Shown: positions 1-5,811, numbered from the stretch's first letter. The stretch: 5,921 bases of DNA from Jeotgalicoccus sp. (GCA_003513765.1 DONT01000009.1:1-5921); one strand, 5' to 3'. Numbers and translations: made by a program. The notes: a model not told the origin generated them from the sequence alone.

Positions 1-5
1 CTCTC

Positions 6-36
6 GGTTCACAACGGCGGTTCACCGTTGTGAATC
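6..36. repeat. Inverted repeat / hairpin, function unknown
   Basis: TTCACAACGG at 8-17 is the exact reverse complement of CCGTTGTGAA at 25-34, with a 7-base loop. The stem can be extended outward by one G-T and one G-C pair to 6-36. The heptamer GGTTCAC also occurs twice in direct orientation, at 6-12 and 19-25. No T-run follows on the plus strand and none is visible on the minus strand before the window ends, so this is not a typical intrinsic terminator as seen here. It lies about 28 bp beyond the stop codon of the small minus-strand gene and could be the end of that transcript, a dyad operator of a gene to the left, or a dispersed repeat. Confidence 0.6.
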
Positions 37-61
37 AACTTCATATAGCAGTATATATCAC

Positions 62-226
62 CTATTTCTGGCCAGCTTCAACCGATGCTTTAAAGAAAAA
101 TATACTTAATATTGTTAAGCTAAATCCCAGACCGTATGTCAGCAGACCAAAATTATGTAAATCAAGTGCCAGTGTCACAAATAAAAGAATGACAACAAGC
201 AAACATAAAAACCCTAAGCTTTTCAT
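62..226 (-). CDS. Small two-helix membrane protein, unknown function (54 aa)
   Basis: This 54-codon reading frame starts at ATG 226-224 and stops at TAG 64-62. A strong Shine-Dalgarno sequence (GGAGGG, five bases before the ATG) fixes the start. The product begins MKSLGFLCLLVV and has two hydrophobic stretches, about residues 4-21 and 28-46, split by a short loop containing Asp22, His24 and Asn25. The tail is short and polar, ending in AGQK. It looks like a small integral membrane hairpin protein; the first helix could also be read as an uncleaved signal anchor. I do not recognise a family and assign no function. It lies just beyond the thiI terminator on the same strand, so it is expressed either by read-through or from a weak promoter overlapping that terminator. 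The ribosome binding site, hydrophobic pattern and clean frame argue for a real gene, but conservation has not been tested. Confidence 0.7.
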   Translation of the reverse strand: MKSLGFLCLLVVILLFVTLALDLHNFGLLTYGLGFSLTILSIFFFKASVEAGQK

Positions 227-262
227 TAAATCCCTCCACTTTACCCCCGTACTTAATTCCCA

Positions 263-291
263 ACTATATAATAAAACCTCCGAAAGTTAAA
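263..291 (-). promoter_or_regulatory. Possible weak promoter for the 54-aa gene
   Basis: On the minus strand TTTAAC (291-286) and TATAGT (268-263) are separated by exactly 17 bp, placing a start site about 30 bases before the small gene's ATG. The -10 matches consensus at five of six positions but the -35 is poor. The element overlaps the thiI terminator stem, which is unusual and lowers confidence. Confidence 0.25.
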
Positions 292-301
292 CTCCCGGAG
301 G
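273..301 (-). terminator. Rho-independent terminator of thiI
   Basis: Reading the minus strand, CCTCCG (301-296) pairs with CGGAGG (282-277). Two G-U pairs and an AGT/ACT helix continue inward, giving an 11-bp stem with a 3-base loop. TTTT follows at 276-273, then an AT-rich stretch. The stem begins 11 bases after the thiI stop codon. There is no T-run on the other side, so it works in the thiI direction only. Confidence 0.88.
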
Positions 302-312
302 CAATCATATTT

Positions 313-1515
313 CTACAGCAGATCGCTGAATTCTTCTTTAGTATCTTCTTTTTTAGAAGGCATATATACTTCAATATTTTCCATCGCTTTGTCGATCATC
401 GGTTCAAAATCGACGACATCCTCAAATTTCTTCACCGATTCTAATGATGGTTTAGTCTTCGGTGCTTTTGGTTTAAATATTGTACAGCAGTCTTCAAATG
501 GCAGAATTGATGTTTCGTACGTACCCATTTTTTTCGCCATTTTAACAATATCGTTTTTCTCTAAAGTGAGTAACGGACGTAACACCGGCAGTGTTGTCAC
601 TTCATTTATCGCAAACATACTTGTCAGTGTCTGCGATGCTACCTGGCCTAAGTTCTCACCGTTAACGACTGCTTCTCCGCCGATCTGCATCGTTAATTTC
701 TCTGCAATACGGAGCATAACGCGTCGTGTTGATGTCATTGACAGATTGTCCGGAATGCGGTCATATAGTGTCGTCTGCAATTCTGTAAACGGCACGATAT
801 GAAGTTTAATATCGTAGCCTGTTCTTTCACTCATAATGTCGACAAGTGCTTTAACTTTGTCTGTCGCCTCGGGACTCGTATACGGCGGTGAATGGAAATG
901 AATCGCTTCGATTTCCACTCCGCGGCGCATAATATCGATGCCTGCGACCGGTGAATCGATGCCGCCTGACAGCATTAACAGTGCTTTGCCGCCTGTACCA
1001 AGCGGCAGGCCGCCGAGGCCTTTAATCGTTTCATAGTACATGTAAATTGCATCGGGTCTAATTTCCGCAAGTATTTTATAATCCGGTTTTTTCACATTTA
1101 CTGTAAGGTGTGATGTATTCATTGTCACGTGATCTCCGAGCAGCTGCTGCACACCGTATGTGTCCAGATGATACTGCTTGTCTGCGCGTTTCACTTCGAT
1201 CTTAAATGAACGGTCTGCTTCAATTTCATGCGCAAATTTAAGTGCTGTTTCCTTCATTGCTTCGTCTGTCTTTTCAAGTCTGACGACAGGTGACATACTT
1301 AAAATTCCGCTGATGTTTGTTAATTTATCAATGATTTCATGCGGGTCTTCTTCGTTTAAAACAATATAAGCACGGTCGCGATTCGCTTTAATCTGCACGT
1401 CATACTGTTTCAACGCTTTTAGCATACGGGCTCTCAGCGCATTCACAAACATTTTTCTGTTTTTCGTTTTCAGCGTCAGTTCTCCGTAGCGGATTAATAT
1501 GTGGTCAAATTTCAT
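313..1515 (-). CDS. thiI: ThiI, tRNA 4-thiouridine synthase (tRNA sulfurtransferase)
   Basis: ThiI activates U8 of tRNA with ATP by adenylation and replaces the oxygen with sulfur to give 4-thiouridine, a near-UV sensor and tRNA stability modification; in some bacteria it also supplies sulfur for the thiamine thiazole. The 400-residue protein has the expected order: an N-terminal ferredoxin-like region (opening MKFDHILIRYGELTLK), a THUMP domain at about 60-165, and a PP-loop ATPase domain from about 175 with the pyrophosphate loop SGGIDSP at 183-189. The motif EDCCTIF carries Cys343 and Cys344; this corresponds to the site of the persulfide-accepting Cys344 in E. coli ThiI. The C-terminal rhodanese domain of the E. 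coli form is absent, as is usual in Bacillales. Its ATG overlaps the desulfurase stop codon as ATGA, and a Shine-Dalgarno AGGAG lies ten bases upstream inside that gene, so translation is probably coupled. Function is inferred from clear family resemblance and context. Confidence 0.97.
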   Translation of the reverse strand: MKFDHILIRYGELTLKTKNRKMFVNALRARMLKALKQYDVQIKANRDRAYIVLNEEDPHEIIDKLTNISGILSMSPVVRLEKTDEAMKETALKFAHEIEADRSFKIEVKRADKQYHLDTYGVQQLLGDHVTMNTSHLTVNVKKPDYKILAEIRPDAIYMYYETIKGLGGLPLGTGGKALLMLSGGIDSPVAGIDIMRRGVEIEAIHFHSPPYTSPEATDKVKALVDIMSERTGYDIKLHIVPFTELQTTLYDRIPDNLSMTSTRRVMLRIAEKLTMQIGGEAVVNGENLGQVASQTLTSMFAINEVTTLPVLRPLLTLEKNDIVKMAKKMGTYETSILPFEDCCTIFKPKAPKTKPSLESVKKFEDVVDFEPMIDKAMENIEVYMPSKKEDTKEEFSDLL

Positions 1516-2639
1516 TTCAGTACATCTCCTAATTCTTCATAAACCTCTTGTAATGCTGTAATCAATTTATTGACATCTTCTTCAGCTGTATTCCGTCCCA
1601 TTGAGATACGGATGCTGCCTTCGATAATTTTATCTTCATTGTTTAATGCAAGAAGCGTTTCGTTTAAGGTTGCGAGTTTCGATGCGCAGGCACTCGTTGT
1701 TGATACTGCGATACCGCGTTTTGACAATGCATTAACCACTACTTCACCTTTAGCTCCGGCGTAGGACATATTAACGATATAAGGTGCCGCTTCAGGCTGC
1801 AGATAAACAGCTTTTAAATCTTTAACAGCGTCTCTTATTTTTTTATTAAACCGGTTCAGGCGTTTATTCACTTCACGCGCTTCACCAAGTGTCAGACGGA
1901 GTGCTTTAGCCATTGCGACAATACCCGGCAAGTTTACCGTGCCGCTTCTGATATTATATTCATGTCCCCCGCCGTACTGTACAGCCCGAAGTGTTGCGAT
2001 GTCTCTCACAAACAGTCCGCCGATACCTTTAACGCCGTTAAACTTATGAGCGGAAATACTGATTGTATCGACACCATTGTAATCCAGATCCGCTTTGCCG
2101 ATTGCCTGTGTCGCATCGACATGGAAATGGATTTTTGGATAATCTTTCAGCATACGGGTAATTTCTTTTATCGGCTGCACACTGCCGATTATATTATTCA
2201 GTGCCATTACCGTAACGAAGACTACGTCGCTGTTCAGCAGTGTTTTCAAATGCTCGAGATCTACTGTTCCGTCAGCCTTCGTATTTATATATTTAACCGT
2301 AAAGCCGTCCTTTTTCATTTCTTCAAGGACGTTAACGATACTCGGATGTTCGAGTTCACTCGTTAATATTGTTGTGCCGAATTGTTTCTTTTTCTTCAGC
2401 ATGCTCTGGATCGCAATGTTATTACTTTCTGTCGCACTTGACGTAAAGACCAAATCGTATTTTTTCAAATCCATCAATTCCAGTATTTGCACGCGCGCCG
2501 CTTCAAGCAGTCTCGCTGCATCTTTGCCGCTCTGATGAATACTTGCTGTGTTATAAAAGTATTTCTCATTTGCTGTAATATATGCCTCCAGCGCCTCTTT
2601 ATAAGGTGCTGTCGTCGCTGCATTATCAAAATATATCAT
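1512..2639 (-). CDS. nifZ: Cysteine desulfurase dedicated to ThiI (NifS/IscS-like, NifZ type)
   Basis: This PLP enzyme converts cysteine to alanine and holds the released sulfur as a cysteine persulfide for transfer. The 375-residue protein carries the class V aminotransferase signatures: TSSATESNN at 66-74, His98 in ELEHPS, Asp175 in HVDATQ, the Schiff-base lysine Lys199 in SAHKF, RSGT at 231-234, and the persulfide Cys318 in SACAS near the C-terminus. It is shorter than housekeeping IscS (about 400 residues) and the active loop is short. In Bacillus subtilis the equivalent gene next to thiI, nifZ, encodes the desulfurase that feeds ThiI directly without a rhodanese relay; the 4-base overlap with thiI here points to the same role. 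There are no iscU or sufU neighbours, which argues against a general Fe-S cluster function. Start codon choice is supported by GAGAGGTGA at 2654-2646, six bases before the ATG. The nifZ symbol rests on synteny; many annotations call it iscS or nifS. Confidence 0.93.
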   Translation of the reverse strand: MIYFDNAATTAPYKEALEAYITANEKYFYNTASIHQSGKDAARLLEAARVQILELMDLKKYDLVFTSSATESNNIAIQSMLKKKKQFGTTILTSELEHPSIVNVLEEMKKDGFTVKYINTKADGTVDLEHLKTLLNSDVVFVTVMALNNIIGSVQPIKEITRMLKDYPKIHFHVDATQAIGKADLDYNGVDTISISAHKFNGVKGIGGLFVRDIATLRAVQYGGGHEYNIRSGTVNLPGIVAMAKALRLTLGEAREVNKRLNRFNKKIRDAVKDLKAVYLQPEAAPYIVNMSYAGAKGEVVVNALSKRGIAVSTTSACASKLATLNETLLALNNEDKIIEGSIRISMGRNTAEEDVNKLITALQEVYEELGDVLK

Positions 2640-2645
2640 CCTGAT

Positions 2646-2654
2646 TCACCTCTC
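2646..2654 (-). promoter_or_regulatory. Ribosome binding site fixing the desulfurase start
   Basis: GAGAGGTGA on the minus strand matches the 16S anti-Shine-Dalgarno sequence with one mismatch and lies six bases before the ATG. It begins only four bases after the ezrA-nifZ palindrome, so that hairpin could affect ribosome access. Confidence 0.8.
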
Positions 2655-2658
2655 ACAT

Positions 2659-2695
2659 AAAATGACTTAGGATATGACATATCCTAAGTCATTTT
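2659..2695 (-). terminator. Near-perfect 37-nt palindrome after ezrA: probable terminator
   Basis: AAAATGACTTAGGATATG (2659-2676) and its exact reverse complement (2678-2695) are separated by a single base. As RNA this folds into a stem of about 16 bp closed by a 5-base loop, with A4 before and T4 after. It begins one base after the ezrA stop codon on the minus strand, the usual place for an intrinsic terminator. The stem is AT-rich (5 G/C in 18 pairs) and the U-run is only four long, so leakiness is likely and would let some transcripts continue into nifZ-thiI. The flanking A and T runs make it symmetric, so it could also act on the opposite strand. An operator role is a possible alternative. 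Confidence 0.7.
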
Positions 2696-2710
2696 GTTAA
2701 TTATTATCAA
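2681..2710 (-). promoter_or_regulatory. Possible nifZ-thiI promoter overlapping the palindrome
   Basis: On the minus strand TTGATA (2710-2705, five of six matches to the -35 consensus), in the last codons of ezrA, is followed after 18 bp by TAGGAT (2686-2681, four of six matches to the -10 consensus). The -10 would lie inside the palindrome. This is the best candidate I found close to the nifZ start, but the -10 is weak. Confidence 0.25.
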
Positions 2711-4391
2711 ATTGTTTTTCTATCTTCGCTGCACTGCCCGGTTCTGCACTTTCCACTGCATCTTTCGCAACGTCCAGCGCACGCTTGTAGCGGTTTTCTT
2801 TAAACAGCCGTTCAGCTTCGTTTAAGTGAGCATTTAAATCCGCATCCGTACTGCGGAATCTGTTGCCGTACTGAATCATCAGTTCCGTCAGCTGTGAATC
2901 TCTCATCACCGCATATGCTTCCTGTTCAAACTTGTTCATCATCAGCACAGTATCATTTACCTTCGCTTTAACATATTCAACATTCAGCGGACGCCGGCTG
3001 AAGTAATTTTCAACTTCTCTAATATTCACTTCAATTTCATGTTTCATAACGATAAACTGCTCAGGTAAGGTTACCAGGTTCGACGACATCAGTTCACGGT
3101 AAACTTTTTCTTTACGGTCGTTAACGTAGCGCAGATTTTCACGCGCTTCTGCATCATCTTCTCTCAGGTTAACCAGATGTTCCTGAATGCTGTTTTGTTC
3201 TTCATGAATCGTATGTGCATTATTTTTTAAGTAATCGATATTATCCACAATTGCACTGTAGCGTGTCGTATTTTTTTCAGTTTCATTAATCATATCGCTG
3301 TAAATCGTAATCAGATTTTCAATCTCATTTTCATAGTTCATTACTTTTTGAACATCAGACTCATCGATATGATACTGCTCTTTAATATAATCGATTTCAG
3401 TGCGCAATGTATAGTTCAATGCTTTAGCATTAAATAATTCGTCGGTAATAACGTCCTTACCGCTGTCAAATTTATTCTTCGCATTCACTTCATGCTCAAC
3501 GAGCTCATACATATCATCAAGCTCATCGTGAATACTGTCTAAAATAGATTCCGCTTCTTCAAGCTCCAGTTTCGCAACCAGCGGTTCGACGCGGTTTAAA
3601 TTACTTTTCAGTGTTGATAATCTGTTTTCCACTTTAATGTGGTCAAGATCGTAGCCCTTGGCGCGCAAATCTCTGCAGCCGTATCGGAGTTCCTGGAACT
3701 GCTGCGGCAATTCTTTTTGGACTTCTTTAATCAGTTTTGGAATTTCATCCATGTTATCTTTTAAGTTTAAGAGCTCGTTATAAGTACTGAAGATAAACTC
3801 ATTGGCACGGAGATAATCCCCGTCGTTGACCATTTTTTCGTACTTAGCAACTTCCGGTTCATAAGCTTTAATCACTTCTTCAAGCGGCTTTTTAGCATCT
3901 CCGAATTTATGTCCGTTCGCAAGCACGTCGCGTTTCGCTTCGCGGTACAGACGTTCACTTTCAATATTCTGATGCTTCCCCTCTTCGACAGCTTTTACAA
4001 ACCTGGCAACTTCTTCAGTCAGTTCATCGTACTTATTTTTAATGATCTCGATATTCTCCCCTGCGAGTTCATTATTTTTAGTACTTTTGGCAAATTTAAA
4101 TTGCTCAACATTTGTTTTAGACTGTTCAAGTGCATTTTCTGCATGTGTACTATGAGTATTTAAGGTTTCGCTCCATTCATCCTGCCAGTTGTTATAAAGC
4201 ACTTTAGCTTCACCGTGCAGATTATAATTTTTCAATTTCACCAAATCGAGTTTAAATGGAAGCTGATTCACTTCATGCAGTCTGCTGTATTGAGTATCAA
4301 TCATTTGTGTTTTTACAGATCTTAAATACAGCAGTACTGCTGCTGCCACGATGACCAAAATGATAATCGCGATTAATATATACACCCACAT
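2697..4391 (-). CDS. ezrA: EzrA, septation ring / cell division regulator
   Basis: EzrA is a membrane-anchored cytoplasmic protein that binds FtsZ, restricts Z-ring assembly to midcell and, in staphylococci, links the ring to peptidoglycan synthesis. The 564-residue product matches the length I recall for the S. aureus protein. Residues about 2-23 form one transmembrane helix (YILIAIIILVIVAAAVLLYL), with a positively charged residue following, so the rest faces the cytoplasm. The remainder is highly charged and helical, consistent with the family's spectrin-like repeats; well conserved blocks include KRDVLANGHKFGDA near 153-166 and YGCRDLRAKGYDLDHIKV near 237-254. Near the C-terminus, IQYGNRFRS (506-514) corresponds to the conserved QNR patch needed for midcell localisation. 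A perfect AGGAGG eight bases before the ATG sets the start. It is transcribed divergently from the methionine sulfoxide reductase gene and seems to end at the palindrome, making it probably monocistronic with some read-through. Confidence 0.97.
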   Translation of the reverse strand: MWVYILIAIIILVIVAAAVLLYLRSVKTQMIDTQYSRLHEVNQLPFKLDLVKLKNYNLHGEAKVLYNNWQDEWSETLNTHSTHAENALEQSKTNVEQFKFAKSTKNNELAGENIEIIKNKYDELTEEVARFVKAVEEGKHQNIESERLYREAKRDVLANGHKFGDAKKPLEEVIKAYEPEVAKYEKMVNDGDYLRANEFIFSTYNELLNLKDNMDEIPKLIKEVQKELPQQFQELRYGCRDLRAKGYDLDHIKVENRLSTLKSNLNRVEPLVAKLELEEAESILDSIHDELDDMYELVEHEVNAKNKFDSGKDVITDELFNAKALNYTLRTEIDYIKEQYHIDESDVQKVMNYENEIENLITIYSDMINETEKNTTRYSAIVDNIDYLKNNAHTIHEEQNSIQEHLVNLREDDAEARENLRYVNDRKEKVYRELMSSNLVTLPEQFIVMKHEIEVNIREVENYFSRRPLNVEYVKAKVNDTVLMMNKFEQEAYAVMRDSQLTELMIQYGNRFRSTDADLNAHLNEAERLFKENRYKRALDVAKDAVESAEPGSAAKIEKQFDNN

Positions 4392-4418
4392 ACACTTTAC
4401 CTCCTAGATATATACTCA

Positions 4419-4447
4419 ATTATAGCTCAAATCGTTGCGTTGCAAAA
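4419..4447 (-). promoter_or_regulatory. ezrA: Sigma-A-type promoter of ezrA
   Basis: A perfect -10 TATAAT lies at 4424-4419 on the minus strand, about 28 bases before the ezrA ATG. The -35 is weak: TTTTGC (4447-4442) gives a 17-bp spacer, TTTGCA (4446-4441) 16 bp and TTGCAA (4445-4440) 15 bp. The start site should be near 4412, leaving a short leader of about 20 nt. Confidence 0.65.
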
Positions 4448-4463
4448 CATATAAATGTATAAT
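4435..4463 (+). promoter_or_regulatory. Sigma-A-type promoter of the methionine sulfoxide reductase gene
   Basis: TTGCGT (4435-4440) and a perfect TATAAT (4458-4463) are separated by 17 bp. The expected start site is near 4470, about 36 bases before the ATG at 4506. Its -35 region abuts or overlaps that of the divergent ezrA promoter, so the two polymerases may compete. Confidence 0.7.
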
Positions 4464-4505
4464 TCTTTAAAATCAACAATATACATAAAAACATGGAGGC
4501 ATAAT

Positions 4506-4976
4506 ATGTTCACTAATACAGAAATAAAAGATTACGAAACACTGAATAAAATGCTGAAGAGCCTTATCGAAGATGAGACAGACAGAATTGCAAATCTGTC
4601 GAACGCATCGGCATTGTTAAATTTTTTCCTGAAAGATATTAACTGGGTCGGTTTCTATTTATATGAAGAAAGTTCAAATGAATTAGTACTCGGACCCTTC
4701 CAGGGACTGCCTGCATGTGTACGCATTGAAAACGGCAAAGGCGTGTGCGGCACAGCATTCCGCGGCAACGATATTTTTATCGTTGATGACGTGAATGAAT
4801 TCCCGGGCCACATTGCCTGTGATGCCAACAGTAAATCAGAAATTGTTGTACCACTGTATAAAGACGGCAAAGGCATCGGCGTACTTGATATCGATGCACC
4901 GATTTACGATCGTTTTACTGAAGAAGACCGCATCGGCCTGAAAGCATTCGCCGATACATTAATAAACTATATTTAA
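4506..4976 (+). CDS. Free methionine-R-sulfoxide reductase (fRMsr, GAF domain)
   Basis: This cytoplasmic enzyme reduces free L-methionine-R-sulfoxide to methionine, protecting against oxidative damage, and is regenerated by thioredoxin in characterised members. The 156-residue protein is a single GAF domain. Three cysteines, Cys71 (QGLPACVRI), Cys81 (GKGVCGTAF) and Cys105 (GHIACDA), have spacings of 10 and 24, the same as Cys84, Cys94 and Cys118 of the E. coli enzyme, so the catalytic and resolving residues appear intact; Cys105 would be the catalytic one. Other family blocks are INWVGFYLY (45-53) and the C-terminal GVLDIDAP (125-132). I chose the ATG at 4506 because TGGAGG ends six bases upstream. 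A longer frame from 4455 would start before the promoter -10 and is rejected. The E. coli gene is called msrC, a symbol also used for an unrelated macrolide resistance gene, so it is left blank. No terminator separates it from rpsD. Confidence 0.92.
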   Translation: MFTNTEIKDYETLNKMLKSLIEDETDRIANLSNASALLNFFLKDINWVGFYLYEESSNELVLGPFQGLPACVRIENGKGVCGTAFRGNDIFIVDDVNEFPGHIACDANSKSEIVVPLYKDGKGIGVLDIDAPIYDRFTEEDRIGLKAFADTLINYI

Positions 4977-4978
4977 CG

Positions 4979-5007
4979 TTGACTTTCATTACTTTAAGAT
5001 GTAAAAT
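4979..5007 (+). promoter_or_regulatory. rpsD: Sigma-A promoter of rpsD
   Basis: TTGACT (4979-4984, five of six matches) and TAAAAT (5002-5007, five of six) are separated by the optimal 17 bp. The -35 starts two bases after the stop codon of the preceding gene, and the upstream DNA is AT-rich. The start site should be near 5013-5015, giving a leader of about 180 nt. This is the strongest promoter in the window, as expected for a ribosomal protein gene. Confidence 0.85.
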
Positions 5008-5012
5008 AAGCT

Positions 5013-5196
5013 ATTGTGTAAATGAACAGTATAAGTAGCGGATAGTCATTGCGAGTAAGTATGCGGTCCCCGCGGTTGGTGTGCTGCGTAACCAATGCTA
5101 TGAGGCGAAGGCACTTTAAATCGTATGCCCTCGCAGGAGACTATTCCCTTATGATTGTTTTTTGCATATATTAATAAAACATAAGGAGGAGCTAAT
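5013..5196 (+). promoter_or_regulatory. Structured rpsD leader, probable S4 autoregulatory element
   Basis: The leader has more G/C and more complementarity than its surroundings. GGATAGTC (5040-5047) pairs with GACTATTC (5139-5146), and TGCGAG (5050-5055) with CTCGCA (5130-5135); the two helices stack across a small internal loop and enclose about 75 nt. Inside are GCGG/CCGC (5063-5066 with 5070-5073) and TTGGT/ACCAA (5076-5080 with 5091-5095). Directly after the closing helix, CCTTATG (5147-5153) is complementary to CATAAGG (5180-5186), which includes half of the rpsD Shine-Dalgarno sequence. It is established that B. subtilis rpsD is autogenously repressed by S4 acting on its leader, so the same is inferred here. 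No strong GC stem directly precedes the T6 run at 5158-5163, so control of translation seems more likely than transcription attenuation. The outer helices are clear; the interior fold is uncertain. Confidence 0.72.
5184..5189 (+). promoter_or_regulatory. rpsD: rpsD ribosome binding site, can be sequestered
   Basis: A perfect AGGAGG lies seven bases before the rpsD ATG. Its first three bases belong to the CATAAGG segment able to pair with CCTTATG at 5147-5153, so access may be regulated. Confidence 0.88.
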
Positions 5197-5799
5197 ATGG
5201 CTCGTTTTACAGGTTCAATTTGGAAAAAATCACGTCGTTTAGGAATTTCCCTAACTGGCACAGGTAAAGAATTGGAACGTCGTCCGTACCCGCCGGGTCC
5301 ACACGGTCCAACACAAAGAATTAAATTATCAGAGTATGGTAAACAGTTACAGGAGAAACAAAAACTTCGTTACATGTATGGCATTAACGAACGTCAATTC
5401 CGTACATTATTCGACCGTTCAGGTAAAATGAAAGGTGTTCACGGTGAGAACTTCATGATCTTACTAGCGACTAGATTAGATGCAATAGTTCGTGCTTCAG
5501 GTCTTGCTCGCACACAGCGTCAAGCACGTCAGTTAGTTAACCACGGTCACATTACTGTGGATGGCAAACGTGTAGACATCCCTTCATTCATCGTTAAACC
5601 AGGACAGGTTATCGGAGTTCGTGAAAAATCACGTAACCTTGATATCATCGCTGAAGCTGTTGAACTAAGCAACTTCACACCTGAGTACCTGACATTCAAC
5701 AAAGATAGCTTAGAAGTTACTTTCGACAGACTGCCGGAACGCAGTGAATTAAATGCCGACATTAACGAACAGTTAATCGTTGAATTCTACTCAAGATAA
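5197..5799 (+). CDS. rpsD: Ribosomal protein S4 (uS4)
   Basis: S4 binds 16S rRNA early and nucleates assembly of the small subunit body; it also contributes to decoding accuracy at the S4-S5 interface. The 200-residue protein has the normal Bacillales length and clear family sequence: N-terminal MARFTGSIWKKSRRLGISL, the block ERRPYPPGPHGP at about 27-38, QKLRYMYGINERQFR at about 55-69, and the S4 RNA-binding fold at about 92-155 with ARTQRQARQLVNHGHITVDG. It ends in FYSR. It has no cysteine, so it is the zinc-independent form lacking the N-terminal zinc cluster found in some bacteria. The gene lies alone between its own promoter and terminator rather than in an alpha operon as in E. coli, typical of Bacillales. 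Upstream transcripts from the methionine sulfoxide reductase gene could also enter it, since no terminator lies between. Confidence 0.99.
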   Translation: MARFTGSIWKKSRRLGISLTGTGKELERRPYPPGPHGPTQRIKLSEYGKQLQEKQKLRYMYGINERQFRTLFDRSGKMKGVHGENFMILLATRLDAIVRASGLARTQRQARQLVNHGHITVDGKRVDIPSFIVKPGQVIGVREKSRNLDIIAEAVELSNFTPEYLTFNKDSLEVTFDRLPERSELNADINEQLIVEFYSR

Positions 5800-5811
5800 G
5801 CTCTTTGGAAG

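Noticed and set aside
30..290. Plus-strand 86-codon frame beginning at GTG 30
   Set aside because: It has no ribosome binding site, runs antisense through the better supported 54-aa gene and through the thiI terminator, and its product resembles no family I know.
389..802. Plus-strand 137-codon frame inside thiI
   Set aside because: It is antisense to the conserved thiI coding region with no ribosome binding site; a shadow frame.
1962..2366. Plus-strand 134-codon frame inside the desulfurase gene
   Set aside because: It lies opposite strongly conserved catalytic motifs, lacks a start signal and shows no family features.
4455..4505. Longer start for the sulfoxide reductase, adding 17 residues (MYNSLKST...)
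   Set aside because: The upstream ATG lies before the promoter -10 element at 4458-4463 and has no Shine-Dalgarno sequence, while the ATG at 4506 has TGGAGG at good spacing and gives the usual family length.
5139..5163. Transcription attenuator in the rpsD leader ending at the T6 run
   Set aside because: The only stem next to the T-run is a short GGAG/TTCC with a wobble, too weak and too far from the T-run for a convincing intrinsic terminator.
5046..5261. Minus-strand 71-codon frame across the rpsD leader
   Set aside because: It overlaps the leader RNA and the start of rpsD, has no ribosome binding site, and its composition reflects the structured RNA on the other strand.
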